Shown piece by piece: positions 11,457-24,119 of a DNA stretch of 60,000 nucleotides (within the stretch, counting starts at the first letter, position 1; every line of letters begins with the position of its first letter). The stretch spans positions 408,890,889 to 408,950,888 of the forward strand of contig NC_081408.1 in assembly GCF_030272615.1 (NCBI RefSeq), in the 5' to 3' direction. The notes beneath the pieces are model-generated. The model did no database searches. It was not told the origin of the DNA and saw only the letters and a list, made by a program, of their open reading frames with translations. The stretch is from Cryptomeria japonica (Eukaryota; Streptophyta; Pinopsida; Cupressales; Cupressaceae). The position numbers and the translations under genes are program-made.

Positions 11457-12629
11457 ATATGGCATAGGAGACTCTGCCATGTAAACTTTGATAACATTGT
11501 GAAGGCCAGTAAGATCAAGGCAGTTAGAGGGTTGTTGGTGTTGAGCAAATCGGAAAATACCTTGTGTAGAGAGTGTCAACTGGGGAAAATGTCTTCCTCA
11601 ACCTTTAAAGGTAAACCTTTCACTGCTAACAATTTGCTTGATCTTGTGCATACTGATATGTGTGGTCCTATGAAAACTAGGAGTGTGCAGGGTGATTGGT
11701 ACTTCATGATTCTCACTGATGACTGCTCAAGAATGATGTGGGTCACATTCTTGAAAGATAAGTTTGAAGCTTTTGTAAAGTTCAAAGCTTTTAGAGCATT
11801 AGTGGAGAAGGAAAGTGGTAAAAGGATCAAGTGCCTAAGAACTGATCAAGGAGGGGAATTCACTTCCAGAGAATTCAACAAGTACTGTGAAGAACATGGC
11901 ATCAAGAGGCAACTGTCTGCCCCTCGAACTCCATAGTAGAATGGCCTAGCGGAGAGGAATAACCGGACTGTGGTTGAAGCAGCTAGAACTATGTTGATTC
12001 AAGGAAAGGTCGCTCACACCTTTTGGAGAGAAGCGGTGAGCACTGCAGTCTACACAATGAACCGGGTACTCATCAAGAAAGGTAAGGATAAAACTCCTTA
12101 TGAGTATTGGACTGGTAAGACACCTGTAGTTAGCTACTTTAGAGTGTTTGGTAGCAAATGTTACATCAAGAGGAACGAACACCAGAGAAAATTTGATGCA
12201 AAATGTGATGAGGGAATATTCCTAGGGTATTCCACCAAGAGAAAAGCTCTCAAGTGTTTCAATAATAGGACTCAGAGAATTATGGAAAGCATCAATGTAA
12301 GAGTTGATGAAACCTCTGAGAAAACTAAGGAAATCGACAGTAAGCAAGCGGTAAATGAACTGGTTCTAACCTTCTGGGAACCAGTTGCCAATCAACCAAG
12401 TAACAGTAACAATGTTCCTACACTGGTAGATGTAGATGCTGATACTGATGGAGATGAGGATGAAGAAGAAAAGCAAGAGGAATCTATCAAGACCATTCCT
12501 CAGTATGTCAAGCTAAATCATGATCCTAAGCAGATCATAGGAGATAAGGATGCAGGAATCCTTACAAGAAGAAAGGTCAGAGAAAACTCATGTATGATCT
12601 TTGAATTTGAGCCGAAATCATTCAAATAG
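11457..12629 (+). pseudogene. Copia integrase (element B)
   Basis: The sequence opens with the zinc-binding H-H-C-C region (WHRRLCHVNFDNI, then CRECQLGKM). The catalytic core has D in HTDMCGPM, D in RTDQGGEF and E in NGLAERNNRTV, all present. A TAG at about 11935 (a Gln codon in relatives, between APRTP and QNG) cuts the frame once. The C-terminal part carries the copia GKTP...FGSKCYIKR and FLGYSTKRKA region and an acidic linker with a TAG at 12627. Apart from these stops the domain is well preserved. Confidence 0.93.
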
Positions 12630-14113
12630 GCACATAAAGATGAAGATTGGTTCAAGGCAATGGAAGAGGAACTTGACCAGATAGAGAGAAATAGTACATG
12701 GTCTTTGGTACCCAGATCGAAGTATAAAAATGGCACTGGTACCAAATGGGTTTTCAAAAATAAGCTGAATGAGGATGGCACATTGATTAGAAACAAAGCC
12801 AGACTACTGTGTAAAGGATGTGCTCAAGAAGAAGGAGAAGACTATGGAGAAACCTTTGCTCCTGTAGCCAGATTAGAAGGAGTTCGTATGCTTCTTGCAT
12901 ATGCAGCTTTTAAAGGATTCAAAGTATATCAAATGGATGTAAAATCTGCATTCCTAAATGGTGTACTTGAAGAGGAGCTGTGTATAGAGAAACTAGATGG
13001 GTTTGCCCTATCTGAAGACAGTGACATGGTGTGTAGGCTACATAAATCCTTATATGGTCTAAAGCAAGCACCCAGAGCATGGTATGAATGCCTACACTGC
13101 CATCTTGTGAAGATTGGATTTGAGAGAACAAGCGAAGATAGATATATCTACTTGAAGTCTGAAGGAGATCAGATCTTGATCTGTGAGGTATTTGTTGATG
13201 ATATTATCTTTGGTGGAGATGACAAGATGAGTTATGAGTTTGCAAATGAGATGAAGAAAGAGTTTGAGATGTCACTCATAGGGGAGATTAAGTTCTTCAT
13301 TGGACTGCAGATTCAGCAGATGAAAGATGGAATCTTTATCACTCATTTCAAGTATGTCAAAGAGGTGTTAAAGACCTTTGGCATGGAAGATAGCAAATCG
13401 GTATGTACACCGATGGTGACTAGTTGTAAACTATCCAAGGAGGATGACTTAGCATTGGTTGATGAGAAGGAGTACTGATCAATGATTGGTAAGTTGCATT
13501 ATGTAGTGCATAGTAGACCACATATTGCACATGCAGTTGGCATTACTGCAAGGTTCCAGAAAAGTCCAAGAGAATCCCACTTGGTTGCAGTCAAGCGGAT
13601 TCTTAGGTATTTGAAGGGAACTATTGATTATGGATTGTGGTATCCATATAGCAAGGATTTCAACCTAAAAGTTTTCACAGATGCTGATTGGGCAGGTAAT
13701 GTGGATGACCGGAAGAGCACAACCAGTGGTGCATTCTTTCTTGGTGGTAGACTGGTCTCATGGATGAGTAAGAAGCAGAGTATGTTGCAACTTTCATGAA
13801 CTACACTCAGACAATTTGGATGAAGCATGTATTAAATGGCTTCAAAGTTCCTGTATCTGAACCGGTAAGTATATTTTGTGACAATACTAGTGCAATTAAC
13901 ATCTCCAAGAATCCAGTTTTACATTCTAGAACCAAGCATTTTGAGCTTAAGTATCATTTCTTGAGGGAAAAGGTTCTGAACAAAGAGATTGCACTGGAAC
14001 ATGTTTCCAGTAAGGAGCAGTTAGTAGACATATTCACCAAGCCTCTCCCAAAGGCTACATTTATATACTTAAGAGGCGAATTAGGAGTGCTGCCCCTTCA
14101 GGAGGTACACTAA
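12630..14113 (+). pseudogene. Copia reverse transcriptase and RNase H (element B)
   Basis: The RT begins in the WFKAMEEELDQIERN helix and continues with GTKWVFKNKLNEDG, FAPVARLEGVRMLLA, QMDVKSAFLNG, SLYGLKQAPRAWYE and the catalytic FVDDIIFGG near 13195. A TGA at 13477 interrupts the domain end. RNase H follows with FTDADWAGNVDDRKSTTS. A small out-of-frame deletion near 13790 removes the segment that normally carries the STAEAEY acidic motif; coding then continues in another frame (FMNYTQTIWM to DIFTKPLPK) to a stop at 14113. The RNase H active site is therefore incomplete. Confidence 0.93.
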
Positions 14114-14375
14114 AGGTATATGCTCCACATTAGTCAAGTATTACATAGTCAAATTTTTCTTCAGGATTGATGTGTTGAAGGATGCTACTCCTCATGGGGA
14201 GCAACATAATGGAACAGGGAAGCTTGTGCCTCCACTTTGGCATTGTTGTGAAAGGGGGAGAAGAAGTGAAGCAGAGAAGATATCTGCAGAAATTGGGGGA
14301 GAAGATGTGCTGGGGGAGAAGATGTGAAGCGGAGAGATATCTTTGTATATTGCCATCAACGCCAAAGGGCGAGAT
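14114..14375 (+). other. 3' untranslated region of element B with two purine tracts
   Basis: Non-coding. GAAAGGGGGAG (14250-14260) and CAAAGGGCGAG (14363-14373) are both polypurine-like; the second abuts the 3' LTR and is the expected plus-strand primer, although a C interrupts it. Between them, GGGGGAGAAGATGTG recurs in tandem. Confidence 0.82.
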
Positions 14376-15857
14376 TGTTGGCATTATGTGAACCAGTATG
14401 AGGACATGATGACATTGTATGTTGTCATTGATGTCAATGTGTTGAAGAAGAGAGAACCGGTATGTTACCAAGAACCGGTATATGTGAGAACCGGTATAAC
14501 ATTGTGAACTGATATATGTGACAAAGTGAAGTGGTGTGTTTGTTCAAGGTAAATCGGCATGTGGTTATGGGAATCGGTATATGGAAGCTTTGTATGACTA
14601 TCGGTTGGTAGTCTCAACTTGAGGGTTTCCAGTTGAAGTGACTCAATCGGTGACTTTGTGTGATGAGTTAGAATTGTAACAAAGAACAGATCATGTTGCC
14701 ACGACAGCCTTCTGCGCATGAAGGATCTTGCATGAAGGAGTTTGTCCCTATCTACCTTGGGAATGTACGAAGTCTGTAAATGGTGATAACACGTGATGGG
14801 TTATCAGCTGCCATGAAATCGGTGGAAAACAAATGATGGAGAACATCTTGAGATTGGTTCAAGACTGTTGCATTTAATGTAATGTGCTCAATGGTCAGGA
14901 TTGAACCGTTTGAATTGCTCAACCTAATAGGTTTAGGGTTTAGGGTTTATGCTACCGACCTATCTGTTTCCTATAAGGTCAATGTTGTGTTTCTTTCTGA
15001 GGTTGTTAGCAAAAGTTGTGTGTGAGTATCCAAGTGAAGAGATACGTGATTCTTGCTAGACCAAAAGAGAGAAGTGATACCTGCAGAGTGTAAGTGCAGA
15101 AGGTGAAGAGGAGCTAAAGCGGATCTGCATTGGCATTGAGTGTTGTTACCAAATCATTGTAATACCTGTTGATCTCTAACCACTTCAATAGTTGGTAAAT
15201 CCCTTAACATGGTAGCTTTAACTAGCTTACTGTAAATCCTTTAACAGGGTTACTCAAAACCATTGAGTTCTTGAAATCCTCTAACAAGGTAACCTTTAAT
15301 AGGGTTTAACCCTTAACTAGGTATTCTAGCCATCCCTTAACCGAGTGATCCCTAACAAGATCGGTTCCTAACAGAACCTATTGTATCAGTCTTTAACTGG
15401 ACAAGGCTCCTAACAGAGTGGACTTCTAAAGAGTTCAAAAATAGCTTGTGGGTATTCATCCCCACCGTGGTTTTTCCCAGTTAGGTTTCCACATGAAAAA
15501 TTTGTGTGTCATGTGTGGTGTTATTCATGTGATGGTTTAAGTGATTTGTGTCTGAAGGTAAATCATGTTAATCTAGATGTTTATATATATTTGATGATAG
15601 ATTACTTGTTCATGCACTAGGGTGAAATGGAAATGAAGTATTAGATTGTATGAAAAGATAAGTGTCAACCGGTTTATGCTTGTCTCAGTTATTCTGGGTT
15701 TTATCAGTTGTACTCTATTTAAGACCGATGTTACTGTTTATCTGTCAAAGCACAGTGTCTGCTGACAAACCGGTTTAGGATTGTGTTTTTGTCTATACTA
15801 ATTCACCCCCCCCTCTCAATACCGGTTTGGTACTATCCGTTCATCATTGAGTTATCA
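14376..15857 (+). repeat. 3' LTR of element B, 1482 bp
   Basis: It starts TGTTGGCATT after the polypurine tract and ends GTTATCA, matching the end of the 5' copy. U3 carries three AACCGGTA repeats (14455, 14473, 14489). A double telomere-type repeat lies at 14931-14949 and a TATA-like CTATAAGG at 14971-14978. The next base to the right is inside element A's coding sequence. Confidence 0.95.
14931..14949 (+). promoter_or_regulatory. Telo-box-like repeat upstream of the LTR TATA box
   Basis: GTTTAGGGTTTAGGGTTTA contains two full TTTAGGG units, the plant telomere repeat, about 22 bases before CTATAAGG. On the opposite strand it reads AAACCCTAAACCCTAA, the known telo-box of plant promoters. Use by this LTR is inferred from position only. 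Confidence 0.7.
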
Positions 15858-16362
15858 GTCTCATATTCCGGTATCATCAACTGTTCTATAATAAACTCAA
15901 ACTGAGTTTCGTTAGCAAGCATATTTAGAAGAGATCCTATGGTAGTCACGACATCTACTGCCTTGTTTTGTATCCTTGGAATCTGTTCGAAAGTAATTTT
16001 GTTGAAGTGTTCCTTGTAATCTTCTACCATTTTCTTACAAGGCATGAGTTTGTCATCTTTCATGTTGTAGTCATCATTAACTTGGTTTATAATCAATTGT
16101 GAATCACCATAGACCTGTAATTCTTTTATTCTCCATTGTAGAGTTGTACCAAGCCCTATGATGAGAGAGCTTCATATTCAACTATATTGTTTATGCATGG
16201 AAAATTTATCCTAAATGGCTTAGGTATAGAATCCCCTTGAGGGGTGACAGAAAGAATTCCTGCTCCAGATCCATGACTTGTATATGACCCATCAAAATAT
16301 AATTTCCATATTATATATGCAGTCAATGTAAACACTGATTCATCTGGAAAGTCTATCAACAA
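15858..16362 (-). pseudogene. Second (archaeal-type-like) RNase H of element A, truncated by element B
   Basis: The block reads WKLYFDGSYTSHGSGAGIL near 16310, then a region around IINQVNDDYNMKDDKLMPC, which is the arrangement of the extra RNase H found in Tat elements after the ordinary one. A stop near 16155 splits it. Coding ends abruptly at 15858 against the LTR of B. Element E has an intact homologue at 42690-43303 for comparison. Confidence 0.88.
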
Positions 16363-16365
16363 TAG

Positions 16366-17700
16366 GTGACTGTCTTGTAAAGGAGCCTCTGCTAACTGAT
16401 CTCCTATAATTTGTCCTTTGATGACCTTTCTGTCTATGTACTATATATCAAACTTGCTTAGGATCATGACCCACTTAGCCAATCTCTTGGTCAATGTTGC
16501 TCTACTCAATAGGTACTTAAGTGGATCAAAGCATGCAATGAGTTATACTTTATGACTCAGCATGTAATGTCTAAGCTTTTGAGATGCAAATATTACTGCT
16601 AAGCATGCTCGCTCTATAGGAGTATAATTAAGCTGATAATCGATCAGAGTTCTACTTATATAATAAATGACTCTTTATTTTCCTTGTTCATCATGTTGTG
16701 CCAACGAAGCCCCTAGAGCTGAGTTTGTTGCTGATATACATAGCAACAGAGGTTTTCCTAGAGTAGGTGCTACTAACACTACTGTGTTTAGAAGGTAATC
16801 TTTCAGAGCTTGGAAAGCTTCTTGGCATTGTTTTGTCCATTTAAAAGTAACTCCTTTCCTAAGTAAATGCTGGAACGGGTGACACTTATCTGCCAACTGT
16901 GCTATGAATCTCCTTATGGATTGCAGTCTTCCTTGTAACCCTCTTAGTTGTTTAAGTGTTGATGGAGGTTGCATATCTATGATTGCCTTGACCTTGGTAG
17001 GGTATACTTCAATTCCTCTATTGGACAAAATAAACCCTAACAGTTTACCTGTTGTTACGCCGAACACACACTTCTTTGGGTTTAGTCTAACATTATACTT
17101 CTCCAACCGATCAAATATATGTGCCAAGACCGTAAGGTGACCTTCTCTTTTCTGTGATTTAGCCAATAAGTCATCCACATAATCTTCCATTATGTTGTTG
17201 ATCATGTCATGAAATAGTGTTGTCATGGCTCTTTGGTATGTTGCTCCGACGTTTTTGAGACCAAATGGCATCACATTTCAGCAGTATGTTCCCCATGGGC
17301 AGGTAAAGGTCATTTTATGTTGATCTTCTGGTGCAATTTTAATCTGGTTTTATCCTAAAAAACCATCCATTAATGATAGCATTTCATTTCTAGCTGTTAG
17401 ATCAACTATCATATCGACATTGGGTAGCGGGAAGTCATCCTTAGGAAAAGCTTTTTTTAGATCCTAGAAATCAGTACAGATTCTTATGCCTCATGTGGGC
17501 TTAGTCACAGGTACCAAGTTGGATATCCATTCCGCATAGTCAATAGGTTGAATGAAACCTACACCCAACAACTTTTGTAGTTCTATTTTAACCAGTAATG
17601 CAATACTTGGATGCATTTTTCTCAATTTTTGCTTGGAAGGTTTAACTCCTGGTATCAAAGGTAAATGATGCAACACTAATTCAGGGTCTAAGCCTGGCAT
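16366..17700 (-). pseudogene. Reverse transcriptase and RNase H of element A
   Basis: In order on the minus strand: MPGLDPELVLHHLPL and the GVKPSKQKLRKMHP entry, DYAEWISNLVPV, a stretch with several stops (17275-17490), then MPFGLKNVGATYQRAM, the catalytic YVDD near 17180, LNPKKCVFGV, and an RNase H reading GKPLLLCISATNSALGASL. The order and wording match element E closely. Stops include those around 17490, 17450 and 17280. The copy is non-functional. Confidence 0.92.
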
Positions 17701-18618
17701 ATCTACATAGGGCCAAGAAAAGTTGATAGGTCATTTCTTGAAAAAATGAATGAATCTATCTTTTTCTTCTTTGTTTAGTGATTTTGCCAGATTTATGTTA
17801 TGTACAACCTCTCCTTCTGTTATGTTTACCTCTTCAGTTTCTTCTATAAGCAATGTTGAACTTTCCCTTTCGATAGGAAGGTTACCCAACTCGCTCTTGT
17901 CATTATGGGTGTTTTGAATTGTATCTTCTGTTGTAGACGTACTTTCCTCTCCAAAGTATGTTGTTCTATCCAGGTCTACAACAAACCCTACTTTGTGGTC
18001 ACCTTATGGAAATCCCTCTCTGACTCCGAGGAATTCTATAATTGCTTCATCATTTTCAAACCAATCCAATGTTGGTTTTCCTTCTTGCCCCCAATCAAAC
18101 AAGTGTGAACATACAAGGGGTAAGTCATTACTCCCTTCTATAGTAGATTCTGATAACATGAAGACTTGATTGTTTGAATGACTTGGTGTATTTTCATCTT
18201 GTGTAGGCTTTATTTGATACCTTAGTATGACACTTGTTCGTGGGCTAGAATCATGGAGTGATAAGAACTCATAGTCATGAGAGTTTGTCTCACTTTCAAT
18301 GTATGTTTCATCATCTAAGCTATCATCACTTATCTCTTCTTGTTCCTACCGCTGATTTTGTTGTAGATTCACTGGTCTTCTTTGGACAGTAGTTACCCTT
18401 CTTAAGCCTGATATAAGCCTTTGCAATCTTTCTTCATCTGATTCATTAGGTTGAGCTTGAGTCATTTCCCGTGGTAGAAGTATTGATAATAACCATGGAT
18501 TGGATTCATCTACTGGTGGTAAACCCGCTTCTATTGCAATATTATCGTGTATTGTTTTGTCAACAACTACATCATTTTGTGACTCAGTGCTAGGCTCTTG
18601 CAGGAGTTGTCTCATGTC
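17701..18618 (-). pseudogene. Linker between G-patch and RT of element A
   Basis: A broken frame with an acidic, polar character, including a segment of 89 codons at 18346-18615. No catalytic motif is visible. The equivalent linker in element E is also long and acidic (about 38620-39730). Confidence 0.6.
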
Positions 18619-18951
18619 TTACTCGTCTGATTTCGCGTCAAGCGATGTGGGTACTTGATTACTTGTTTGAGATGAAGAGGGAAGCACCCGTGTGGACAAA
18701 TCCCTTTGTGGTATGTAGTCTGATGGTTTCATTGGTCTATTTAGTATATCAAGGGTGCGTTGTCTTGTTTTTGTGATATGTGGTACATGCTTATACCCCA
18801 ATCCTTGATTCCCTGGTTTGTCATTAAGAACAATAGGTTCTAGTCTTCCTTGTTTCTGTAACCCCAAACTTGTGGTACCATCATATCCATGTCTTTGGAG
18901 CATTTTGAATCCATTGCCATACTGATGTATGGGTATTCTGGGTATTTTCAT
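18619..18951 (-). pseudogene. G-patch-like domain of element A
   Basis: On the minus strand the protein reads GNGFKMLQRHGYDG, then LGLQKQGRLEPI and NQGLGYKH. This spacing of glycines and aromatic residues matches the G-patch motif, an RNA-binding or helicase-activating module. It lies between protease and RT, as in some retroviruses, where it follows the protease. Element E has a parallel copy at 38396-38611. The assignment rests on the motif only. Confidence 0.68.
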
Positions 18952-19307
18952 ATGATCCTTTTCTCTATATATCCAATGGTTGACATCTTCATTCAGGGAT
19001 TCTTCCTATAAGTCACCTCATCGAATGAAAGAGCATGAGTCTGTGTATCTGACAATTTTTTTCCTTTTTCTTATTTTTGTACTGCATTTTGAGGTTTCCC
19101 AAAAGACTTAGGAGATAGAGACAATTGTTTCCCACTTGAAGTATTTGTAATAGAATACTCTCCACAACCCATATCTTGTATTTGTAAGGAGGACATTGTA
19201 GGCATATTCTTTTTTGTTTATGTGATTGTTAATGCCTCCAGTTGTGTAGTGAGAGGTGCTGCTTGATTAATAGGTACCTGATTATCCACACTTTCATTCA
19301 AGTAATT

Positions 19308-20183
19308 TCAATGTTGGCAGGGATTTGGATCACCCTTTATGGTGATTTCAATACCATTATATGGGAGTTTGACACATTGATAAAATGTGGATGGTACTAC
19401 TTGCATGGTGTGGATCCAATGGTGGCCCAATAACATGTTATATCCCACTTCTCTGTCCAAGACTTGAAAAGCGACCTCTGTTGTTATAAGTCCCACTTGT
19501 GCGGGTAGTGTTACAATGCCTTTTGAGGGACGTTCTTTATCATTGTATGCCTTGATATTTATTCTTTTGGATGAGTCAATGTGAAGTTCAGAATATCCTA
19601 GCATCTTAACCAATTGTAAAGTATAAATGTTGAGACCGTCTCCTCCATCTACGAGTACTCTTCTGATTCTTCTCTTATGTGTGTAAGCTTCTAGATGTAG
19701 TGGGTCATTATGGAGTAGTTTATCACTAGGAATGCCTTGTTCTGTGAATGCAATACAAGTGCCTTGTGTCAAATTTCCTACCATGGACTGGAAGACATTT
19801 TCATCTATATCTCTGTCCACTATCGAATCTTAAAGTTCTTTGTCTAGAATAGCTCTATGAGTGGGTGAAATACGCAAGAGTTCAAATAATGATTTTTGTG
19901 TCGGAGTTTTCTTAAGTTGCTTAACAATATTGTAGGTCCCTACTGTTGGTGGATGATTTGGTGGTATTCCTTGTAAATTTGCCTTTGATCTGCGAGTAAC
20001 TAGTGCACAGTCTTTGTCTCTGGGAGTTATGGTGATCGTAGCCACCGTATCATATGACTTACAGGTATTGTCGGTATCATATATTGTGTTATCAAGGTTT
20101 ATGTTAAATCCCTCTTCATAGTCTTCATGTGTATGTTTGACATCCATGATTTGTTCTATGAGTTCATCTTCAAACCATCCCAA
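19308..20183 (-). pseudogene. Aspartic protease region of element A
   Basis: A helical pre-domain (LKKTPTQKSLFELLRISPTH, near 19880) leads into the protease with VLVDGGDGLNIY as the active-site region and YNMLLGHHWIH further on. Gypsy relatives usually have DxG at the active site; here DGG. A stop near 19828 breaks the frame between pre-domain and protease core. Element E's protease aligns along its whole length. Confidence 0.85.
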
Positions 20184-20204
20184 ATGAGATGGTTCATCAT
20201 GCCC

Positions 20205-22385
20205 CTAGTCTCTGAGACAAATATTTCTATCATCATTGTATTTTGGTGCCTCTGATAGCATGCAAATTTGGTTATCATTTATGTGAGCATCTAGATATTG
20301 CTCATCTTGATCAAGTGTTTCTTGTGAATCATTGTTTACTATATCTCCTGATCTAATGGCATGAATAGTGTAGTCGTATGAGACCTTTGTGTAGTTAGTT
20401 GTATTGTCTTGAGTACCTGATGTGGTAGCTTTCCCTTTGTCATGCTTAACAAATGGATCCTTAAAGATTGAATGATTTGTGTTTGTTGAGGTTTTATCAG
20501 TATCGATTGTGATGTCGCCTTGGTCTATCATATCTTGGACCAAGTTTTTCAATTTATAGCAAGTCGTTGTTTTGTGACCTTTAGTCCGATGATAATCACA
20601 TAAATCGCTATCATTCCACCATGTGGGTTTGAAAGGACCTGGTTCATATACTCTTATTTCCGGTAAAGCGATCATGTTTGTCTGTATTAACTTTTTGAGA
20701 ACTGACTCAATAGGTTCTCCTAGAGGTGTGTAATTCCTTCTTGGAGCACTGGGGTATCTTGTGTTCATATTTTGTGTACCGTTTACATTTATTGAAGCAG
20801 GGTTATTCTCTGTATGTGGATTTGATGATTGACTCGTTCACAAAGATAAAACCAGTTGAGTTCTATTTACTATTCTGGCATCTACAACACCATCATTGGT
20901 CACATTTTTGTTTTTCAACCAAAACTTGGATTTGTCATTGTTGTTGGTGTTGCCATACTTAATAAGGCCTTGTTCCACTAGTCCCTTCTCACATTTTAGA
21001 GCTTTTTCTGTGGTTTATTTGAATGTGGTTAAAAATTGCATTTGTATCGGATATTTAATATTAAGAATCAAGTTTTCTGTGAACATATCCACTTGCTCTA
21101 TTTCTAGGATAATTGTCTTACACCTCTTATAGAGAGCCCTCCATTGTTGTATGAAGGATGCAAATGTTTCATTCTCGTATTGTTTCGTGGCACACAAGTC
21201 CATCAAAGTAACTAGGGTTTCATTGTTATGCGAGAAATTTGCAATAAAGTGTTCAGCTAATTGTCCCCATGATGTGATGGTTCGTGGTAAATGTGAAAAC
21301 CACTCTAAGGTTGCCCCCCCCAGACTTCTAGGAAATAGTCTCATTAAGTAAGTGTCTTTAGTTGCAACCTCTATACATGCCGTAAAAAAATCTCTGATGT
21401 GATCTCTAGGATCACCCTTCCCTCAATATCTGTCAAATTTGGGCATTTCAAAATGTGGTGGGAAAGGTGGCATGTATAATGTGTGATCAAAAGGATAAGG
21501 ACGTAAGTCCTACATTGTGTAGCTCTTTTTATCATTACCGGTCTGCATGGTTGTCACTTGTTGTTGCAAATTCTATAATTGTTGTGTTCAAATATCTGTT
21601 TGGGTCAAAGGTACACCTTATGTCTGTGTATGTCCCACAAAAGGATTCATGGTTGCATAACTAGGAGGTTGTTGGAAGGTACCATGATTATAATTTTGTG
21701 TGTTGTATGTTCCATTAGGTACTATGAAATAAGTGATATGTGAACCCATATTTGGTAGAGTTGTACTTGTTGTATTGGTAAGACCTAGATTTGCATTTTG
21801 GTGACTATATGTCGATCCTATAGAATAGGAAACCAGATGATGGGTTGCACTTGTTGCCCGAGGTTTCTGTGTTTGAATAGGTGCTGAGACACTTGATATT
21901 ATTGGTATGCTCTGTGCTGGTATACTAACATTTATCACTGAAGATGATGCTCTTGATTGAAAGTTTGCATTTGTACTGACAATTGTTTGCATAGGTGCAT
22001 TCTGGGGAAAACTGGAGGTCGTTTCTTGCATTTGTGTTATGGGCGGTGTTTGACTGTTATCTTGACCTAAAGTTTTTCCTAGTTGTAAGATTTTTGTGAC
22101 CTCAAAATCTTTAGGTATTTTCTCCCCATTTTGTAATAACAACGAGAGATATTTGTCCCTATCACTATGTATAAGTGCATCTAAGATCATAAGGACATGT
22201 GGATCTTGTTGAGCTGACTCAATTTCTTCTTTTGTTAAATTTTGTTGTAATTCATTTAGGGTAGACATTGCCTGAGAACTTGATTGTTGACTAGTTGATA
22301 TGTCCATATTCCAAGCTGGATTTACAAACTGGTCGTTGTTTGGGTCCATTATACCTTTTTCCTTTTGTGACCTTGTGACGGGCAT
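20205..22385 (-). pseudogene. Gag of element A
   Basis: The likely start is the ATG at 22385 (MPVTRSQKEKG), comparable to MPIQTRSSHKK in element E. A Gln/Ser/Thr-rich N-terminal part (to about 21618) is followed by the gypsy Gag core LFPRSLGGATLEWFSHLP near 21335 and FASFIQQWRALYKR. A C-terminal zinc-finger-like motif CDYHRTKGHKTTTC is near 20600. Several stops and frameshifts separate the pieces. The Gag core would build the particle. Confidence 0.87.
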
Positions 22386-22865
22386 TTAAGACTACTATAT
22401 GAGGGTGGTTTTATGCAAGACGACGACTAATGCTAGACTCTAGACGTAGGTATGAGGTATGCAAAACTAGACTAGACTCTCTATTGGGGATTTTGACGAG
22501 AGACTTGTTGAGTATTTCAGGATTTCTATAATGCAAGTTTTTCCATGTCTTCTCTTAGATGTTCTACAAGAATTTCTCTATCAATCCTACGGGCAATTTT
22601 ATACTCGATATTTGTCTCATACTCGACTCTTATATACTGGGGTGCATTTCTCCTTGAGTCCCAAGCTAAGTTTTCTAGACCTTCAATGATTTCTCACTGA
22701 CTGTCGTTTGGCACTAGATTAGGTTGCTCAAAGGGGAGCAAATTAGCACCTGGTAGACCCATTAAGACGCATGTTATGACTTTGTATGATGATTATGCAA
22801 ATGACGATGAACTAAGATAGGTGTATATGAAGTCTAGATGAAGACGTATATGGGGCTGATAATGA

Positions 22866-23142
22866 GGATGTAAAATAGAGATTATGCAAGGACTAAGGAC
22901 GATAATAAGGACGTAAATGAGGACTATGAAAGGACCAAGGATGATAGTAAGGACATAAATGAGCACTATGCAAGGACTTAGGACGATAGTAAGGACGTAA
23001 ATGAGGACTATGCAAGGACTAAGGATGATAATAAAGACCTAAATGAGGACTATGCAAGGACTTAGGATGATAGTAAGGATGTAAATGAGGACTATGCAAG
23101 GACTAAGGATGATAGTAAGGACGTAAATGAGGACTATGCAAG
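22866..23142. repeat. Tandem repeat, 42-bp unit, about 6.5 copies
   Basis: ACTATGCAAGGACTAAGGA-type units recur every 42 bp (for example at 22881, 22923 and 22965). It lies about 0.5 kb upstream of the gag ATG of element A. Confidence 0.95.
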
Positions 23143-24119
23143 GAATTCCTATGGTCACAAGTGTGTAAAACTTTGAGTTTGTTGGACTGTCTGATGTTTC
23201 AAAAATGGACTTCGTTTTAAGTAAATCTGTGTGTAGGACAAGTTTTGTGGTTTTCCAAGTTTGAGAACAATTGTTTGGAGGTAGATATAGTTGACTGAAC
23301 TGGTTTTTTAAACAATCTCAAAGAATTCAGAGATACGCAGGTTAGGGCCTGAAATAGCCCAAAGAACTGACTCAATATTGGTCTGATACAACGATACATA
23401 AAAAAGCACATAATACAATCTTAGGATGGAAAGTGGACACCATTCAATGAGGGCCCTGCAGCAAAATACCAAAACAAGATAGACAGATAGAGAGTCTGGC
23501 AGCACCGTCTCCACTCCATGACACACACTTCTCAAGCATGCCAGTCTCTCCTACCCCGAAGATCCGAAGATCTTATCACCAAGGGATTTCTATCTCGTAA
23601 TGTAAGGTACATGAGGGGTATCTATGGGGTACGATCCGCACTCCCAGAATCACTGAATGTAGGATTTTGGGCTACTAAATTGGTTCTTATTGTAAAATTT
23701 TGAGGGGTCTGGATCCGACGATGGATTCTCAGAGCAAGCCACTTAAGACTTTAGTTGATCTTATTGGTGCAGGGAAGGCCCCCACATACATCAAATTCAC
23801 TCAACACTCTAGCCGCCTGCCCAGTATATTTATATCGTGACTCAAAAACCCTGCTCAAGAGTACGCTGGGAGAGATGATATCCCCAACGCATCCCAATTA
23901 GAAGTACCTCTGTGGGGTGATGAAATCCCTAGTCAAAGATACCCCTCAATACATGGAATAAAATAAAATTGGGTGTCGTTATCACCTCCTTCATTTCTCC
24001 CAAGATCCTGAAGGCGGGTGGAAAGTTAGTTAATGTAACAGTAGGTCCACCCCAAACACGATAAAAGTTATTTCCCTTGAGAAAATCAAATGTGATTTAA
24101 TCTAATGTAGCTTGATTCA

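Noticed and set aside
14931-14949. Interstitial telomere array
   Set aside because: Only two full TTTAGGG units; too short for a telomere remnant and better explained as a promoter telo-box.
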